Shown in pieces: positions 5,548 through 6,922 of a stretch of 6,922 nt of DNA. A model generated the notes under the pieces. The model was not told the origin of the DNA. It saw only the letters and a program-made list of their open reading frames with translations, and ran no database searches. The stretch covers positions 607-7,528 of the forward strand of contig QIAS01000317.1 in NCBI GenBank assembly GCA_003225615.1. The letters run 5' to 3'. Source of the stretch: Acidobacteriota bacterium (GTDB taxonomy: Bacteria > Acidobacteriota > Terriglobia > Terriglobales > Acidobacteriaceae). The first letter of the stretch is position 1. Each line of letters opens with the position of its first letter. The translations under genes and the position numbers were made by a program.

Positions 5548-5597
5548 CAAAAGCTTTTAACCGCAGAGATCGCAGAGATAGCGCGGAGGACGCGGAG
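5548..5597. repeat. Intergenic 9-nt-period repeat element, copy 2
   Basis: The element opens with CAAAAGCTT then TTAACC, nearly the same head as the element at 3060. It continues in 9-nt units: CGCAGAGAT (5562-5570), CGCAGAGAT (5571-5579), AGCGCGGAG (5580-5588) and GACGCGGAG (5589-5597). It abuts the ctaB stop codon and fills much of the gap before the ABC ATPase gene. AAAAGCTTTT (5549-5558) is itself a perfect 10-bp palindrome. It has no coding potential and is not CRISPR-like because there are no spacers. Confidence 0.6.
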
Positions 5598-5598
5598 T

Positions 5599-6528
5599 TT
5601 ATCGCCTATTGAGCATCATCAGGGCAAAGAGCAACGGTAGATAAAACACCGTGGCCTGGAGAAGGTGGCGGGCCCTCTGCTTGGAGCGGGCGGTGTTGAG
5701 CGGCAGGTTCAAGGTCGCGAGCCTTGCTCCGAAGCAGAACATTGCCAGTCCCATCAGGAGCGCGCCTGCGAAATAAAGTCTGCCAGACATGCCCAGAAAA
5801 GTTGGGGCGAGACTGATGGGGATCAGGCCGAGCGAATAGAGAATAACCCGCTTCGCAGTGGATTTTCCGTCGGGTTCGACAACCGGCAGCATGCGGATCT
5901 GGCCCGCCTCGTAGTCCTCGCGGTAGAGCCATGCGATAGAAAAGAAGTGCGGGAACTGCCAGAAGAAGACGATAGCAAACATCACTAGCGCGCCCCAGTC
6001 CAAGCGACCACGCGCGGCGGTCCAGCCCAGCACGCCGGGCATCGCTCCGGGAAAGGCTCCCACGAATGTGCAGATCGGATGGATTTTCTTCAGGGGAGTG
6101 TAGGCGGCCAGATAGACGAAAGCGGTAGCCAATGCGAGGGCGCCGGTCAGAGGGTTAAGAACCGTGCCGAGGTAGAGGGCGCCGCCCAGCATCATGGTTG
6201 CGCCCACGATGGCCGCATGCAGAAAACTCATGCGCCGGGCAGGTAGGGGGCGCTGGGCCGTGCGGCGCATGCGCGCATCGATGTCGCGCTCCATCACTTC
6301 GTTAAGTGCGGCCGTGCCTCCAGCGATCGATGCGACGCCGAGCAATGCGTGGAAGAGGCCCCAGTAAAGTGAGGACACCCCCGACTTCAGCGCTCCGAAG
6401 TAATATCCGCACCAAGCCGTCATAACGATGAGGGTCGTCACCCGCAGCTTGGTCAATTCAGCGTAGTCGCGGGCCAACGCGAGCAGGCTATTGCGTGGGA
6501 GTACCAAAGACTGACTTGCTGTGCTCAT
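5599..6528 (-). CDS. ctaB: Protoheme IX farnesyltransferase (heme O synthase)
   Basis: CtaB transfers a farnesyl group to heme B to give heme O in the inner membrane, the first step toward heme A for cytochrome c oxidase. The 309-residue UbiA-family protein has the first aspartate-rich region N76-x3-E80-x3-D84, followed by RMRRTAQRPLP (86-96). It also has YTPLKK (143-148), GAFPGAMPGVLGW (157-169) and the second active-site region FFWQFPHFFSIAWLYREDYE (188-207), then GQIRMLP. Several hydrophobic helices fill the rest; length is typical. The ATG at 6528 overlaps the ctaA stop as ATGA, a usual coupling arrangement. An in-frame extension upstream to 6705 would be Arg-rich, antisense-like sequence inside ctaA and is rejected. 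It forms the heme A pathway with the preceding gene. Confidence 0.97.
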   Translation of the reverse strand: MSTASQSLVLPRNSLLALARDYAELTKLRVTTLIVMTAWCGYYFGALKSGVSSLYWGLFHALLGVASIAGGTAALNEVMERDIDARMRRTAQRPLPARRMSFLHAAIVGATMMLGGALYLGTVLNPLTGALALATAFVYLAAYTPLKKIHPICTFVGAFPGAMPGVLGWTAARGRLDWGALVMFAIVFFWQFPHFFSIAWLYREDYEAGQIRMLPVVEPDGKSTAKRVILYSLGLIPISLAPTFLGMSGRLYFAGALLMGLAMFCFGARLATLNLPLNTARSKQRARHLLQATVFYLPLLFALMMLNRR

Positions 6529-6922
6529 GCGGCGACGGCTCTCTGCTCGGGGCTGGGCACTCGTTCTTCGAAGGCGACGGGCACGTGTCGCCAGACTTGG
6601 ATGGCCAATACTACCGTTGTCGCCAGCAACAGGGCGCCCACGGCAACGTGGGCTACGGTTGAGATGACCATGGGCAGTTCGGGTTGGACGGCACTGTGTC
6701 CCCAAGCCACACGGGTCAGGAACGCAGTGAAACCCAAGCCAAGCTGGGCAATCATCAGGGAGAGCATCGTAATGGCGGGCTTTTTTACCGCTTCAATGCG
6801 CGAGTACTGAGTCAATGCGCGAAGGGCGGTCCAAGACAGAACGATGGCCACGATGCCGGCGTGCAACACGTGTGGCCACCAGCCGATCCCTTTGTGGCGG
6901 AACATGGCGCCGAGGATAAGTT
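6525..6922 (-). CDS. ctaA: Heme A synthase, C-terminal part (cut by right edge)
   Basis: This is the C-terminal portion of a COX15/CtaA family protein, which oxidises the C8 methyl of heme O to the formyl group of heme A in the membrane. The frame is open to the window edge and reads LILGAMFRHKGIGWWPHVLHA at its start, the LGAxxRHxxxG motif of the second half-repeat with candidate heme-ligand histidines. Three further hydrophobic helices follow, the last containing VISTVAHVAVGALLLATTVV with another family histidine. A short charged tail ends in EQRAVAA. A methionine at 6905 is internal to the motif and is not a start. The N-terminal half is missing from the window, so integrity is unknown. 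The stop overlaps the ctaB start. Confidence 0.9.
   Translation of the reverse strand, partial: LILGAMFRHKGIGWWPHVLHAGIVAIVLSWTALRALTQYSRIEAVKKPAITMLSLMIAQLGLGFTAFLTRVAWGHSAVQPELPMVISTVAHVAVGALLLATTVVLAIQVWRHVPVAFEERVPSPEQRAVAA

Noticed and set aside
5562..5597. Possible CRISPR-like array
   Set aside because: The 9-nt units are contiguous with no spacers, and no cas gene is present.
6529..6705. N-terminal extension of ctaB
   Set aside because: It would overlap ctaA by 177 nt and encode an Arg-rich, non-homologous leader; the ATGA overlap start gives a normal-length CtaB.

Overview
The window reads as chromosomal DNA of an aerobic, free-living Gram-negative-type bacterium. Codons are moderately GC-rich. 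The gene mix (acidobacterial-style ferredoxin, DoxX, an HEAT-repeat membrane protein, and a heme A/cytochrome oxidase assembly cluster) together with short intergenic repeat debris most resembles Acidobacteriota. That placement is inferred from gene content and style, not from a marker gene. No transposase, integrase, phage gene, CRISPR array, tRNA or rRNA was seen.

Left part (1-1240): ssb is followed 21 bp downstream by the start of a pterin-4a-carbinolamine dehydratase gene that runs off the left edge; both are on the minus strand. Diverging from ssb is a small two-cluster ferredoxin gene on the plus strand. It has a near-consensus promoter whose predicted start site falls on its ATG (leaderless mRNA), and it ends in a strong intrinsic terminator.

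Middle (1268-3054): three minus-strand genes: a DoxX-family membrane protein, a one-pass membrane protein combining HEAT-like helices with a lipoyl/HlyD-like hairpin, and a small unrecognised ORF carrying a 21-bp internal tandem duplication.

Right part (3097-6922, all minus strand): a heme A and cytochrome oxidase biogenesis cluster, in transcription order ctaA/COX15 (cut by the right edge), ctaB (ATGA overlap), an ABC-2 ATPase, its permease, and a DUF420 (YozB/CtaM-like) protein overlapping the permease. CtaB farnesylates heme B to heme O, CtaA oxidises heme O to heme A, and DUF420/CtaM proteins are linked to maturation of heme-copper oxidase. The ABC exporter embedded between them has no assigned substrate; its position suggests a role in the same process.

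Non-coding signals worth attention are two members of one intergenic repeat family (3060-3089 and 5548-5597), a potentially structured ATPase-permease spacer (4363-4432), and a perfect palindrome in the ssb leader (691-704). No clearly new multi-gene system was found. The least explained items are the exporter's link to oxidase assembly, the HEAT/lipoyl-like protein and the small ORF.
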